42,379 nucleotides of DNA from Niveispirillum sp. (GCF_017996735.1 NZ_JAGOGJ010000053.1:1-42379); one strand, 5' to 3'. Numbered from the stretch's first letter, positions 1 to 9,311 are shown. The notes: generated by a model from the sequence alone, not told the origin. Program-made: numbers and translations.

Positions 1-2216
1 TTGACATAGGTCGGGCCGGTGTAATTGACATCCACACGACCGGCCAGGGTCCAGTCGGCAGACACCGGCACGTCGGCAGTGGCGTGCAGGTTGTACTGCA
101 GCTTCACCGAGCGGGCCGGACGATTGCCGGCGATGGACGCGAAGGTGCCACGGCCGGGAATGGTGACCAGATCGCAGACGGTGGACGGGTTGCCGCACTG
201 TGACGAATAAGCCGGGTCATAAGTGCCCTTGGCGAATTTCGGATCGGAATAGGTCACCGAACCGCCGACGGACACGATATCGGTGGCCTTCACTTCGGTC
301 TGCACCTCGAACCCGTTCGTCTCCATCTTGCCGGCATTCATGATGATGGCCTGCGCGACGGACGCGGTGGGGGAGAAGGTGGAGAGCTGCAGGTTGGTCC
401 AGTTCACGCGGAAGGCCGAGGCGTTCAGCATGACACGGCGATCGAACAGCCAGGACTTCACACCGGCTTCATAGGTCCAGTTGGTTTCTTCGTCGAAGGT
501 CTTCTCGCTGTCGGACAGGCCGGCCAGCGAGTTGAAACCACCCGAACGCACGCCCTTGGCGGCCGACGCGAACAGGAAAATGTCTTCCGTCGCCTTATAG
601 TCGACTGTGAAGCGCGGCGTGAAGCTGGTGAACTCACCCCGGAACGGCTGGCCGCCAACGCAGGGACCGAAGGCGTTGAAGAAGGTCAGGATGCAGCGGT
701 CGGTCTTGCGGTCGATATTGTACCGGCCCTCCGCCGCGACGCGCAGACCGTCGACCACTTCATACCCGACGGAGCCGAACACCGAACGGGTGATGTTCTG
801 CTTATAGTTCTGGCTGGCCAGACGGGCGACCACGGTCGGGTCCAGGATCAGGCCGGGATTGGCCAGAGAGGCCATGGGGCCGGTGCCGGCGGGGAAGCCG
901 GGCAGAACCTGCACCAGACGCTCATTGGCGGCCAGACCGGGGGCCGTGGTGCCGGCCCAGGACTTGCTGTCGACATTCGACTGGAAGAAAAAGGCGCCGG
1001 CCAGCCACTGGAACCGGTCGCTGTCGGGCGACTGGATGCGGATTTCCTGGCTCTTGGTCACCACCTCGTCATTGCTGATCAGCAGGGAGTTGCCATTGAC
1101 GGTGCGGGTATAGCTGCCGGTGGCCGCACCACAGGTGGTGCCCACGGTGCAGACGCCATAAAGCGCGCCATAGCCATACATGTCACTGTCATTGGCGGCG
1201 TAAACCTCCGACGCGGTGATGCCGGTCACGCTGACGACCGAGAAATTCTCGAACTCATATTCCAGTTCCAGGGCACCCTGGCGCGACTTGGAGACGCTTT
1301 CCGGGATGGTGGAGGTGACGTCGATGGGCAGGTTCGTCGGGATCTTGCCGCAATAGAGCAGATAGGCCTGCGACTGGGCGTTGAAGCCGCCGCAATTATG
1401 CGTGGTCACCGGGTTCAGTGACAGGCCCGGCATTTCCGACGTGGACTTGGTGGCGAAACCGGTGAAGGTCGCCGTGAAATTCTCGGTCGGGGTGAAGACC
1501 AGGGCGCCGGAGACGCCGCGCTTCTCATACCCGCCCAGCTTGTCGTTGGGGTCGAAATTGTTCTTGAACTCACCGGCATAGGTGGACCAGGAGGCGGTGA
1601 TGGAGCCGGCCAGCTTGTCCTCGATGATCGGGCGGGACAGCGAGACCTTGCCGCGATAGTCGCCATTGTTGCCGATGGTGACGCTGGCCTTGCCTTCCGG
1701 GCTGGTGCCGGGACGGGCGGTCGTGATGCCGACGGCGCCAGCGAAGGTGGAGCGGCCATAAAGCGCGCTCTGCGGGCCCTTCACGACATCAAGCTGGGCG
1801 ATATCGACGGTGCCCAGAACGTCGGCCGTGTTGCGGCTGGTCTGATAGATGCCGTCGATGAACACACCGACATTGGCCTCGACATTCAGGTCGATGGAGG
1901 AATTGGCGGGGGCCAGACCACGCACATAGACGTTGGTGAAAGTGCCGCCGGTGATGTTGGTGACCGAGATGCCCGGCGTGTTGTTGGCCAGGTCGGTCAG
2001 GCTGGTGATGTTGCGCTCCGCCAGATCGTCGGCGGTCAGGGCCTGGATCGCGATGGGGACGGTCTGGATGTCCTCCTTGCGCTTGCGGGCCGTGACGATG
2101 ATCTCTTCCAGCATCAGCTCGCCTTCGGCGGCCAGGGCAGCGGGAACGACAGCAGAGGCGGCAAAGGCACTGACCAACGCGGACGTGGTCAATGCAACGA
2201 ATTTGGAACGGTACAT
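1..2216 (-). CDS. TonB-dependent outer-membrane receptor (3' end outside window)
   Basis: Outer-membrane beta-barrel receptor for active, TonB-driven uptake of an unidentified ligand. About 738 residues are visible and the C-terminal strands lie beyond position 1. Residues 1-29 form a signal peptide ending in ALA. A TonB-box-like segment (EEIIVTARKR, 37-46) follows, then a plug domain with the typical VYVRGL and VDGIYQ-like stretches and the VVKGPQSALYGRS motif. The barrel part is rich in aromatic strands (e.g. SVFGSVGYEVVDGLRVAAEGRYN). The ATG at 2216 is chosen because it gives a clean signal peptide. It is divergent from the DUF3089 gene across a 340 bp gap. The plug resembles the sphingomonad/caulobacter class of receptors used for aromatics, sugars or sterols, but the substrate cannot be read from the sequence. 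Confidence 0.93.
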   Translation of the reverse strand, partial: MYRSKFVALTTSALVSAFAASAVVPAALAAEGELMLEEIIVTARKRKEDIQTVPIAIQALTADDLAERNITSLTDLANNTPGISVTNITGGTFTNVYVRGLAPANSSIDLNVEANVGVFIDGIYQTSRNTADVLGTVDIAQLDVVKGPQSALYGRSTFAGAVGITTARPGTSPEGKASVTIGNNGDYRGKVSLSRPIIEDKLAGSITASWSTYAGEFKNNFDPNDKLGGYEKRGVSGALVFTPTENFTATFTGFATKSTSEMPGLSLNPVTTHNCGGFNAQSQAYLLYCGKIPTNLPIDVTSTIPESVSKSRQGALELEYEFENFSVVSVTGITASEVYAANDSDMYGYGALYGVCTVGTTCGAATGSYTRTVNGNSLLISNDEVVTKSQEIRIQSPDSDRFQWLAGAFFFQSNVDSKSWAGTTAPGLAANERLVQVLPGFPAGTGPMASLANPGLILDPTVVARLASQNYKQNITRSVFGSVGYEVVDGLRVAAEGRYNIDRKTDRCILTFFNAFGPCVGGQPFRGEFTSFTPRFTVDYKATEDIFLFASAAKGVRSGGFNSLAGLSDSEKTFDEETNWTYEAGVKSWLFDRRVMLNASAFRVNWTNLQLSTFSPTASVAQAIIMNAGKMETNGFEVQTEVKATDIVSVGGSVTYSDPKFAKGTYDPAYSSQCGNPSTVCDLVTIPGRGTFASIAGNRPARSVKLQYNLHATADVPVSADWTLAGRVDVNYTGPTYV

Positions 2217-2556
2217 GAAGCCCCCTTGATTTTTCCGGTCATTTCGAGCGGCATTCTTTCCGGCGCCACGTTCCCGTTTTCTGGCGGCTGTGCTTTATTT
2301 GGGGTCCGCGCTGACTTATTTGTCTTGCCTGCGCTGCTACTGCCCGATCAGCCTGCTAGCCGGATATCTGCCTGCCCGGCCAGCTAATTCCTTTGGCGAA
2401 CTTTCCACAACAGCGCCGCCCGCGCTGTCCACCAGACGGATAGTGTCAAGGGGCGGCGGAGACTGTCCGCCCAGCGGACAGGCGATCCCCGGCGGCGTCC
2501 CTGTCGGCGCCCGCACTGCTAGGCTTCGGAACCATAAAGGATAAACGGGGATCGAG
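2217..2556. other. Divergent intergenic region with GC-rich hairpins
   Basis: This 340 bp gap between the TonB receptor and the DUF3089 gene holds no convincing gene. It contains two perfect short hairpins: ACAGCGC / GCGCTGT at 2410-2428 with a 5 nt loop, and CTGTCCGC / GCGGACAG at 2463-2481 with a CCA loop. A weaker imperfect one lies near 2355-2385. They may be operators or transcript structures. No sigma-70 promoter stands out. Confidence 0.4.
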
Positions 2557-3630
2557 ATGAAGCGCGTCCTGTCCTGTGTTCTGTCGCTGGGCCTTCTGGC
2601 CGGCACGGCCCTGGCGGCCGATCCGCCACCGTCCTTTGAAAGCCAGACGCCCGCCGCGCCCCCCGACTATGGCCGTGCAACCTCCTGGGCCGCCACGTCC
2701 TGGGCACAAGGCGCCAGCACGGCCCTGCCGGGTGGGGCCGGCACACTGGCCACGGCGGCGGATGTGGATGTCTTCTACATCCACCCCACCACCGACCGGT
2801 CGGTGACCCGCTGGAACCAGGACCCGGCGGACAAGACCGTCAATGACTGGACCGACGCCAGCGTCATCGCGCGTCAGGCCACCATCTTCAACACTTGCTG
2901 CCGCATCTTCGCGCCACGGTACCGGCAGGCGACAAGGCTGGCCTTCTCCAACATGGCGGGCGACGGACAGAAGGCGTTCGATCTGGCCTATGGCGATGTG
3001 CTGCGGGCCTTCGACCTGTATCTGAAGCGCGACAATGCCGGGCGCCCTTTCATCCTGGCCGGTCACAGCCAAGGCGCATCCCACCTGATGCGGCTGTTGA
3101 AGGACCGGATCGACACATCATCCCTGAAGGACCGGATGGTCGCCGCCTATGTCATCGGCGTGAACCTGTCGGAAGGTGACTTCCCCCGCACCTATAAGAC
3201 CTTGTCGGTCTGTGCGAAGCCATCGGACACGGGCTGCGTCATCGCCTGGAACGCCGTGACGCCGGAGACGGACCTGTCCCTGATGGGCAAGGCCAATGCC
3301 CAGCGGTTCGTGTCGCTCTATGGCGACGTGCCGGGCAAGGAACCTGTCTGCGTCAACCCACTGACCTTCGACCGGGACCAACCGGCCGCAGCGAAGGACC
3401 AGAGCAAAGGCGCCGCCCCCGGCGATCCGGGCGAGGGGCCGGTGAAGGCGCTGGTGGCAAAGTCTGTGGCCGCGCGCTGCGACAGCGGTTTTCTGGTGGT
3501 TGATGCCGATCCGGCCCTGGGCCTGAAACCGCTGCCCGGCGGGATCATGCATTACCATGATTACGGCCTGTTCTATGCCGACATCCAGGCCAATATCCGG
3601 GTACGGATCGACGCTTTCCTGAAGCGATAA
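2557..3630 (+). CDS. Secreted DUF3089-family alpha/beta hydrolase
   Basis: Predicted exported serine hydrolase of the DUF3089 family, 357 aa. Residues 1-20 form a signal peptide ending in ALA. The family hallmark VDVFYIHPTTD lies at 70-80. The nucleophile elbow is GHSQG at 169-173 (Ser171). A C-terminal HYHDYGLFY segment probably brings the catalytic His. Paired cysteines (114-115 and further on) fit a periplasmic or outer location. The ATG follows a GGGG stretch and gives a good signal peptide. The gene stands alone and converges on the aldehyde dehydrogenase with a 17 bp gap. DUF3089 proteins are lipase/esterase-like but mostly uncharacterised, so the substrate is unknown. Confidence 0.88.
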   Translation: MKRVLSCVLSLGLLAGTALAADPPPSFESQTPAAPPDYGRATSWAATSWAQGASTALPGGAGTLATAADVDVFYIHPTTDRSVTRWNQDPADKTVNDWTDASVIARQATIFNTCCRIFAPRYRQATRLAFSNMAGDGQKAFDLAYGDVLRAFDLYLKRDNAGRPFILAGHSQGASHLMRLLKDRIDTSSLKDRMVAAYVIGVNLSEGDFPRTYKTLSVCAKPSDTGCVIAWNAVTPETDLSLMGKANAQRFVSLYGDVPGKEPVCVNPLTFDRDQPAAAKDQSKGAAPGDPGEGPVKALVAKSVAARCDSGFLVVDADPALGLKPLPGGIMHYHDYGLFYADIQANIRVRIDAFLKR

Positions 3631-3647
3631 CGGACCACGGCGCGGCG

Positions 3648-5162
3648 TTACAGCCGCGCCGTCACCGCCTTGGTCTCCAGATAGGCATCCAGACCTTCGC
3701 GGCCGAATTCCCGGCCCCAACCCGACTGTTTGTAGCCGCCGAACGGGATGTTGGTGGCGATGGCGCCATGGCAGTTGATCGACACCTGACCCGAGCGGAT
3801 GCGCGACACCAGCTTGTGCGCGGTGGACAGGCTGCGGGTCCAGACACTGCCCGACAGGCCATAGACGCTGTCATTGGCGAGCGCCGCGATCTCTTCCACA
3901 TCCTCGGTTTCAAACCGGTGGACGGCCATCACGGGGCCGAACACTTCGTCGCGGAAGATATCCATGTCGGGCTGGACATCGGTCAGGATGGTGGGCGACA
4001 CAAAATGGCCGGGCCGGTCCAGCCTGGCCCCACCCGTCACCAGCGTTGCCCCCTGCCCCAGCGCCCGGTCCACATGGCCCAGCACGCGCGACGCGTGCGC
4101 CCCGCCGATCAGGGGCCCGAAATTATTGCCGGCATCCAAGCCATGACCCAGGGTGAAGACGCCCGTGAAGGCCTTCATCCGCGCTACCAGTTCGTCATGG
4201 ATGGACGCATGGGCAAAAATGCGGGTGCCGGCCATGCAGTTCTGGCCCTGCAGGAAAAAGGTGGCCATGGACACACCGGGACCGGCCAGTTCCAGGTCAG
4301 CATCGGGCATCACCACGACGGGCGACTTGCCGCCCAGTTCCAGCGACACTTTTTTCAGGTTGCCGGCGGCGGCCTGCACGATCTTGCGCCCCACCTCGGT
4401 GGAGCCGGTGAAGCTGATCTTGTCGACCAGCGGGTGGGTGGACAGGGCGGCCCCCGCCGTTTCACCGGGACCATTGACGATATTGACCACCCCGTCGGGG
4501 AAGCCCGCCTCCTGGATCAACCGGGCCAGCGCCAGGGCCGACAGCGGCGTCTCCTCCGCCGGCTTGACCACAACCGTGCATCCCGCCGCCAGCGCCGGGG
4601 CCAGCTTCAAGGTCAGGGTGGACACGGGCACGTTCCAGGGCACAATCAGGCCGACCACGCCCACCGGTTCACGCAGCGTATAGGTCAACGCTTCGGCATC
4701 CGCCGTCACATGCGGCGGGGGCGTGGTGGTCACACCCTCGATGCGCAGGATGGCGCTGGCATAATAATCGAACATCTCCACGCAGTTGGACACGGTCAGG
4801 CCGGCGATGAAGCACGGCATGCCATTGTCCAGTATCTCCAGTTCCGTGAAGAATTCCGCATCGCGTTCCAGCAGCCGGGCCAGCCGGACCAGCAGTCCCG
4901 ACCGTTCCCGCGCCTTCAGCCGCGACCAGGGGCCGTGAAAGGCGCGGGCCGCGGCCCGGACCGCCGCATCGATATCCCCCGCCCCGCCCGCCGCAACCGT
5001 CGCCAGATGCAGTTCGGTCGCGGGATCGAAACTGTCCAGCGTGGCGCCGGACAGGGACGGCCGCCATTGCCCGTCAATGAACAGCCCCTGCCGTTCGGCC
5101 AGAAAGGCCCGGGTGGCGGAAGAGACGGGAAGGCCGTCGAACGGCAGGGCTTTACGGGACAT
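3648..5162 (-). CDS. Aldehyde dehydrogenase (NAD(P)+-dependent)
   Basis: Oxidises an aldehyde to a carboxylate with NAD(P)+, cytosolic, 504 aa, normal ALDH-superfamily length. The active site is visible: PWNVP with Asn177, the VSLELGGKS motif with general base Glu275, and QGQNCMAGTR with nucleophile Cys309. FTGSTEVG (251-258) is the cofactor-loop motif. The ATG at 5162 is preferred over an in-frame TTG 18 nt upstream. It lies just downstream of the FAD monooxygenase on the same strand (18 bp gap), so the two are probably co-transcribed, with hydroxylation or ring modification followed by aldehyde oxidation. The specific aldehyde is unknown. Confidence 0.93.
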   Translation of the reverse strand: MSRKALPFDGLPVSSATRAFLAERQGLFIDGQWRPSLSGATLDSFDPATELHLATVAAGGAGDIDAAVRAAARAFHGPWSRLKARERSGLLVRLARLLERDAEFFTELEILDNGMPCFIAGLTVSNCVEMFDYYASAILRIEGVTTTPPPHVTADAEALTYTLREPVGVVGLIVPWNVPVSTLTLKLAPALAAGCTVVVKPAEETPLSALALARLIQEAGFPDGVVNIVNGPGETAGAALSTHPLVDKISFTGSTEVGRKIVQAAAGNLKKVSLELGGKSPVVVMPDADLELAGPGVSMATFFLQGQNCMAGTRIFAHASIHDELVARMKAFTGVFTLGHGLDAGNNFGPLIGGAHASRVLGHVDRALGQGATLVTGGARLDRPGHFVSPTILTDVQPDMDIFRDEVFGPVMAVHRFETEDVEEIAALANDSVYGLSGSVWTRSLSTAHKLVSRIRSGQVSINCHGAIATNIPFGGYKQSGWGREFGREGLDAYLETKAVTARL

Positions 5163-5180
5163 TGGTTCGGCTACCAGCAA

Positions 5181-6329
5181 TCAGACGGGAACGGTGCGGC
5201 AATCATAATCCAGCAGGCCCAACGTATCCTCGTTGCGCACGCCTTCCATCCCGAACAGTTCGGTGTTGGCGGCCTGCATCCTATCGGCGTTGGCGTTGGA
5301 TTCCAGTTGGATGAAGGTGGCGCGTTCATGCCGGGCGGCGACATAGCGGCGCAGCGCTTCGCCTGTGCTGGCGCTGTCACCCAGGGCGCGCGACAGGACG
5401 ATCGCATCCTCAATGGCGCAGGCGGCCCCCTGGCCCATGAACGGCGTCATGGCATGGGCGGCATCGCCCAGCAGCGCCACCTTGTCATCGATGATCCAGG
5501 TATCCAGCGGCCGGCGGGCATTGATGGCCCATTTATAGACCTTGCCCTCCGGCACGGCCGCGATCATGGCCTGCACTTCCGGCGCCCAACCCGCGAAGGT
5601 GGCTTCCAGGTCGGACCGCTCTGCGGCAATGGTCCAGCCATCCTGGGTCCATCCCTCCTGACGGGCGAAGAACACCATGTTGATGATCCTGGCGCCGCGC
5701 ACGGGATAGCGGACCACCATGCGGTTCGGGCCGATATGCATGCCGGGCCAGTCCACCAGATCCTTCAACGCCCCTTCCACGGGCGCCAGCGCGCGCCAGG
5801 CGACATGGCCGGTGAAATGGGCGGCAGCCGGTTCGAACAGCCGGCGGACCACGGATTTCAGGCCATCCGCACCGATGATCAGGTCACCCTCGATCCGGCG
5901 GCCATCATGCAGGACGGCCGTGGTTCCCTCAACCGCCACCACCCCGGCATCGGTCAGCAGCCGGCCGCCCGCCGTTTCAGCCGCTTCCACCAGAATGGCG
6001 TGCAGGTCGGCGCGGTGGATATAGACATAGGGTGCGCCATAACGGGCCCGCATGTCGGAACGGTCGATGGCACGCAACAGGCGTCCATCCTGCCAATGCT
6101 GGATGCGCTGACGGGCGGGTTCCACACCGGCGGCGGCGATCCGCTCCGCCAGCCCCAGATGCACATAACCCTTCATGGCGTTGGGCGACAGGGTGACACC
6201 GGCACCAACCTCGGCGAATGCGGGGGCCGCTTCCAGCAGCGTGACAGCGAAGCCCTGGCGCAACAGTGCGATGGCCGCCGTGAACCCGCCGATACCCCCA
6301 CCGACGATCGTTATTCTCGCTTTGCTCAT
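5181..6329 (-). CDS. FAD-dependent aromatic-ring monooxygenase (salicylate / 6-hydroxynicotinate hydroxylase type)
   Basis: Class A flavoprotein monooxygenase, 382 aa, expected to hydroxylate an aromatic or heteroaromatic acid with NAD(P)H and O2. Visible motifs: the Rossmann GGGIGG at 10-15, the DG motif GDLIIGADGLKS at 148-159, and the GD motif LLGDAAHAMTPFMGQGAACAIEDA near the C-terminal third. The ATG at 6329 puts the Rossmann fold right at the N-terminus; an upstream ATG at 6371 would add 14 unlikely residues. It is divergent from an MhpR-like IclR regulator, which is the usual arrangement for aromatic hydroxylases. Salicylate 1-hydroxylase and 6-hydroxynicotinate 3-monooxygenase are the closest known types by motif, but the substrate is not decidable. 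Confidence 0.9.
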   Translation of the reverse strand: MSKARITIVGGGIGGFTAAIALLRQGFAVTLLEAAPAFAEVGAGVTLSPNAMKGYVHLGLAERIAAAGVEPARQRIQHWQDGRLLRAIDRSDMRARYGAPYVYIHRADLHAILVEAAETAGGRLLTDAGVVAVEGTTAVLHDGRRIEGDLIIGADGLKSVVRRLFEPAAAHFTGHVAWRALAPVEGALKDLVDWPGMHIGPNRMVVRYPVRGARIINMVFFARQEGWTQDGWTIAAERSDLEATFAGWAPEVQAMIAAVPEGKVYKWAINARRPLDTWIIDDKVALLGDAAHAMTPFMGQGAACAIEDAIVLSRALGDSASTGEALRRYVAARHERATFIQLESNANADRMQAANTELFGMEGVRNEDTLGLLDYDCRTVPV

Positions 6330-6686
6330 GGGCGTTTGAAGCCTTCGATTCGTTGACGGCCGACCCATCATCGGCGTCGCAACGGATTAGGCGGGGTGAA
6401 AGTGCCGCCTGGATAGGCAGCTTCAGTCCCTTGTCCACACGGCGGACGTGCCGGCAGGCTTTAAAAATGTAAGCCTAGCGGGCATTTGCGGCCGTTTTAT
6501 CCGGCAGGCGATTAGGCGGGGACGGCGCCACCCCCGAAAAAGCCGCGGAAAACCGCCAAAACGGCATCCTGTGCCGCCGGCCTTATCCGACAGGTGGACA
6601 TACGAGCATATTCTTCGGTTACAGTTTTAATTCGCCGTCATGATCAGTGCGGTCGGTTGATTGTTTGCGCGTCAGGAGGTTCGGGA
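6330..6686. promoter_or_regulatory. Divergent control region of monooxygenase and IclR gene
   Basis: This 357 bp gap holds no gene. An inverted repeat AGGCTT / AAGCCT (6456-6476, 9 nt spacer) lies 127 bp upstream of the monooxygenase start. A directly repeated 12-mer TTATCCG(G/A)CAGG occurs at 6497-6508 and 6583-6594. A strong ribosome binding site AGGAGG (6674-6679) precedes the IclR start. The inverted repeat is a candidate IclR operator, by position only. Confidence 0.4.
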
Positions 6687-7532
6687 ATGGACAAGATCAA
6701 ACCTGTTCGGGCGATGCTGCGTGTGCTGGACGTTCTGCAGGTGCTGAACAGCCGCAACGGCGTGACGGTGACGGACGTGGCCAACGCCATCGACCTGCCC
6801 CGCACCACCGCCTATCGCGTGCTGGAAACGCTCTGTTCCGCCGGCTACGCCGTGCGCGACGGGTCGGACGACCGCTACCGCCTGACCGTGCTGGTGCGCG
6901 GCCTGTCCGATGGTTACGATGACGAGGCTTGGATCGGGGAGGTGGCGCAGCCGCTGCTGGGCGAACTGGGCCGCAAGCTGGTCTGGCCCGTGTCGATCAG
7001 TACCAACCAGGGCAATGGCATGCTGGTCCGCCACACGACCGACAAGCACAGCCCGCTGGCGTTGGAACGGTACAATGCCGGCGTGCGGCTGCCCTTGTTG
7101 AACAGCGCGTCGGGCCGCACCTATCTGGCCTTCAGCCCGGCCCCGCAGCGCGCGGCCCTGCTGGATATCGCCCTGGGTTCGGGCGGAGAGATGGAAGGCG
7201 CCGGCCGCCAGCGCGACATGATCGAAAAGATGCTGGCCGGCATCCGCAAGGCCGGCTATGCGATCAGCATCCGGCAATATCGCGGCGAGTCCACCGCCGC
7301 CGTTCCGCTTTATGCCGGTTCGGCGCTGCTGGGATGTGTCGGCATGCGTTTCATGGACAAGGCGGTGACGGAATCCGTGTTCGCCAGCCGCTACCTGCCT
7401 GACCTGAAGGAAGCCGCGCGGGAGATCGGCGAGGCCTATCTGGACTGGAAGGCCAGCAGCCAGCCGCAGCCCCTGGAGCAGATACCCACCCGCCGCTGGG
7501 ATTGGACCCTGGAACGCCGCGTGGAGCATTGA
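6687..7532 (+). CDS. IclR-family transcriptional regulator, MhpR-like
   Basis: DNA-binding regulator, 281 aa. An N-terminal winged helix-turn-helix (about 8-70, with VTDVANAIDLPRTTAYRVLETL) is followed by the IclR effector domain (about 80-255). The run WPVSISTNQGNGMLVRHTT, then RLPLLNSASGRTYLAFSP, is close to MhpR, the activator of 3-hydroxyphenylpropionate catabolism. The ATG at 6687 is fixed by AGGAGG 7 nt upstream; a longer in-frame ATG at 6594 has no such site. Divergence from the monooxygenase/aldehyde dehydrogenase pair makes that operon its probable target (inference). Confidence 0.92.
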   Translation: MDKIKPVRAMLRVLDVLQVLNSRNGVTVTDVANAIDLPRTTAYRVLETLCSAGYAVRDGSDDRYRLTVLVRGLSDGYDDEAWIGEVAQPLLGELGRKLVWPVSISTNQGNGMLVRHTTDKHSPLALERYNAGVRLPLLNSASGRTYLAFSPAPQRAALLDIALGSGGEMEGAGRQRDMIEKMLAGIRKAGYAISIRQYRGESTAAVPLYAGSALLGCVGMRFMDKAVTESVFASRYLPDLKEAAREIGEAYLDWKASSQPQPLEQIPTRRWDWTLERRVEH

Positions 7533-7546
7533 TGGGGTTTGGGTGC

Positions 7547-7746
7547 GGGATGTTGTTCCCTCACCCTCCTACGCTAGGGTGCTCCCTCACCCTCCCAAAC
7601 GCTGACGCGTTCGGGCCCCTCCCTCTCCCACCTTCGTGGGCGAGGGGCGGACTGGGCGTCGTGCCTGATTTCGCCCCTCGCCCGCGTGCGGGAGAGGGAG
7701 GGGCCCGTTGGCATCAGCCAACGGGAGGGTGAGGGAACAACATCCC
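7547..7746. repeat. 200 bp nested palindromic element
   Basis: Intergenic element between convergent genes. The outer arms 7547-7569 and 7724-7746 are perfect 23 bp inverted repeats (begin GGGATGTTGTTCCCTCACC). Inside are perfect 17 bp arms at 7613-7629 / 7690-7706 (GGGCCCCTCCCTCTCCC and its complement) and 9 bp arms at 7641-7649 / 7672-7680. The tip regions carry small hairpins. It could fold into one very long cruciform or RNA hairpin. It has no coding capacity and looks like a non-autonomous dispersed palindrome (MITE/REP-like), possibly doubling as a bidirectional terminator. Confidence 0.8.
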
Positions 7747-7762
7747 CCACCCCCCGCAAATA

Positions 7763-8164
7763 TCAGCCCTTCGACACAACCGTTGCCGGCGCGCCCTTCA
7801 ACTGATCCGCGCCGGCCCAGATGCGGCCGCCGATGGCGGTACCGATGGCCACCACCGCTGGCACCACCTCGACCCGGTCATAAAGACCGCTGCGGAAATA
7901 GGGGTCGCCGATCATCAGCGTATCGACATCGGCGCGGTTGGCGGCTTTCAGCAGGAACATGGAACCGAGATAGCCCTTGCCATCCTCGGTGCGCATCGGC
8001 CCGGCACTGACATAGCGGGTCCAGTTGGCCTCCATATGGCCCAGATGGCCTTCCATATGTTCATCGCGCAGGGCCAGGGCCTTGGCGCTGTCGGCGATAT
8101 CATAGGCCAGGACCAGGAAGGTCGGGCTGTCGATACGGGGAACGGTGGGGGGAACGCTGCTCAT
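7763..8164 (-). CDS. YciI-like protein (YCII-related, dimeric ferredoxin-like fold)
   Basis: Small cytosolic protein of the YCII-related family, about 133 aa from the start chosen here. The core (about 16-110) shows FLVLAYDIADSAKALALRDEHMEGHLGHM, the family's His near the first helix, then the GP/Lys-rich strand YVSAGPMRTEDGKGYLGSMFLLKAANRADVDTLMIGDPYF. The ATG at 8164 follows GAGG by 6 nt; alternatives are ATGs at 8167, 8176 and 8188. It lies downstream of the MDR reductase on the same strand (85 bp gap). Some relatives act on muconolactone or chlorinated muconolactones, so a role in catabolism is plausible but unproven. Confidence 0.8.
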   Translation of the reverse strand: MSSVPPTVPRIDSPTFLVLAYDIADSAKALALRDEHMEGHLGHMEANWTRYVSAGPMRTEDGKGYLGSMFLLKAANRADVDTLMIGDPYFRSGLYDRVEVVPAVVAIGTAIGGRIWAGADQLKGAPATVVSKG

Positions 8165-8249
8165 CATCTGCCTCATGCCATGTTTCACTGATCGGAACCG
8201 ATCCGTGACCTCAATCCCCGCGATGCGCTGACGGCATCGGGGATTGATC

Positions 8250-9272
8250 TCAAATATCCAGAACCATCTTGCCGAAATTGCCGCCCGCCATCAGGCGGAT
8301 CAGGGCGTCGGGCGCCGCCGCCAGGCCGGCCACCCGCTCCTCCCGCACGATCACCTGTCCGTCGCGGACCAGCGGTGCCACGCGGCGGCGGAAATTGGCC
8401 AGGTCAGCCCAATGGTCATAGACGACCAGCCCCTCGACGGTGGCGCGGAACTTGATGACGGGGACCAGATTGGGGCCGGGCAGCGGCGCCGCCGCCTTGT
8501 ACTGTTCCATCATGCCGACCAGGACGACACGGGCACCCATGGCCAGATGGCCCAGCACGCCTTCCAGGATGCGGCCCCCGACACCGTCATAATAGCAATC
8601 GATGCCATCCGGGCAGGCTGCCGCCAGCTTTGCCACCCAATCGGCATCCCGATGGTCGATACAGGCGTCAAAGCCCAGCGTGTCGACTGCAAAGGCGCAT
8701 TTCTCCGGTCCGCCGGCGATGCCCACGACCCGCGCGCCCATGCGCTTGGCCAATTGTCCCGCCGTGGCGCCAACCGGGCCGGTGGCGGCGGACACGACAA
8801 ACGTGTCCCCGGGAATGGGCTTCAGCATCTTGATCGTGCCGGCCCAGGCCGTCAGCCCCGGCATGCCCAGCACACCCAGAAGGGCGGTGTAGGAGACGCC
8901 ATCGGGCAGCGTGATCTTCTGCGCGGCGGGGCTGAGCGGACCTTGGGCCACACCGGCAGGCGCGATGTCGGCCACGGCGAATTGCTGCCAGCCGGCGCGG
9001 CACAGCACGCGGTCGCCAGCGGCCAGACCCTCACCCCGGCTTTCAACAACGGTGCCCACCGCCTCCCCCGGCACGACGCTGCCCACGGGAACGGTGCCCG
9101 ACATATGCCGGCCGCGCAGCGCGCTGGCGATATAGGGGTCCAGCGACACATGGTCGACCCGGATCAGCACCTGGCCAGGGCCGGGCGACGGCATCGCCGC
9201 CTCTTCCAGCCGGAAATCCTCGGGCACGGGCGACGGGCCGGTGGCACGGGCCAGGACGATGCGCTTGTTCAT
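8250..9272 (-). CDS. MDR-family NADP-dependent oxidoreductase (zinc-free)
   Basis: Medium-chain reductase of the leukotriene B4 12-hydroxydehydrogenase / curcumin reductase group, 340 aa, reducing an activated C=C bond with NADPH. The N-terminal GroES-like domain (1-120) has the DHVSLDPYIASALRGRHM signature. The Rossmann domain carries AATGPVGATAGQLAKRMGARVVGIAGG, and the family motif CYYDGVGGRILE follows. Zinc-binding cysteines are absent. The ATG at 9272 is preceded by AAGGA. The divergent RedY-SDR-hydrolase operon starts 109 bp away, and the two share a central 22 bp palindromic operator. Confidence 0.92.
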   Translation of the reverse strand: MNKRIVLARATGPSPVPEDFRLEEAAMPSPGPGQVLIRVDHVSLDPYIASALRGRHMSGTVPVGSVVPGEAVGTVVESRGEGLAAGDRVLCRAGWQQFAVADIAPAGVAQGPLSPAAQKITLPDGVSYTALLGVLGMPGLTAWAGTIKMLKPIPGDTFVVSAATGPVGATAGQLAKRMGARVVGIAGGPEKCAFAVDTLGFDACIDHRDADWVAKLAAACPDGIDCYYDGVGGRILEGVLGHLAMGARVVLVGMMEQYKAAAPLPGPNLVPVIKFRATVEGLVVYDHWADLANFRRRVAPLVRDGQVIVREERVAGLAAAPDALIRLMAGGNFGKMVLDI

Positions 9273-9311
9273 CGAAGGGTCCTTGGATGGAGATGAAAAT
9301 AGGGACTTGTA

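Noticed and set aside
3768..6356. 862-codon open frame on the plus strand opposite the aldehyde dehydrogenase and monooxygenase
   Set aside because: It is antisense to two genes with complete catalytic motifs, is very rich in His, Gln, Gly and Arg, and shows no domain. This is the usual mirror frame of high-GC coding DNA.
6497..6594. TTATCCG-CAGG direct repeats as an operator pair
   Set aside because: Two 12-mers 86 bp apart are weak evidence. A related TATCCG hairpin after 11480 suggests a common short motif rather than a specific site.
7547..7746. CRISPR-like or tandem repeat array
   Set aside because: The repeats are inverted and nested, not direct and regularly spaced, and no cas genes are present.
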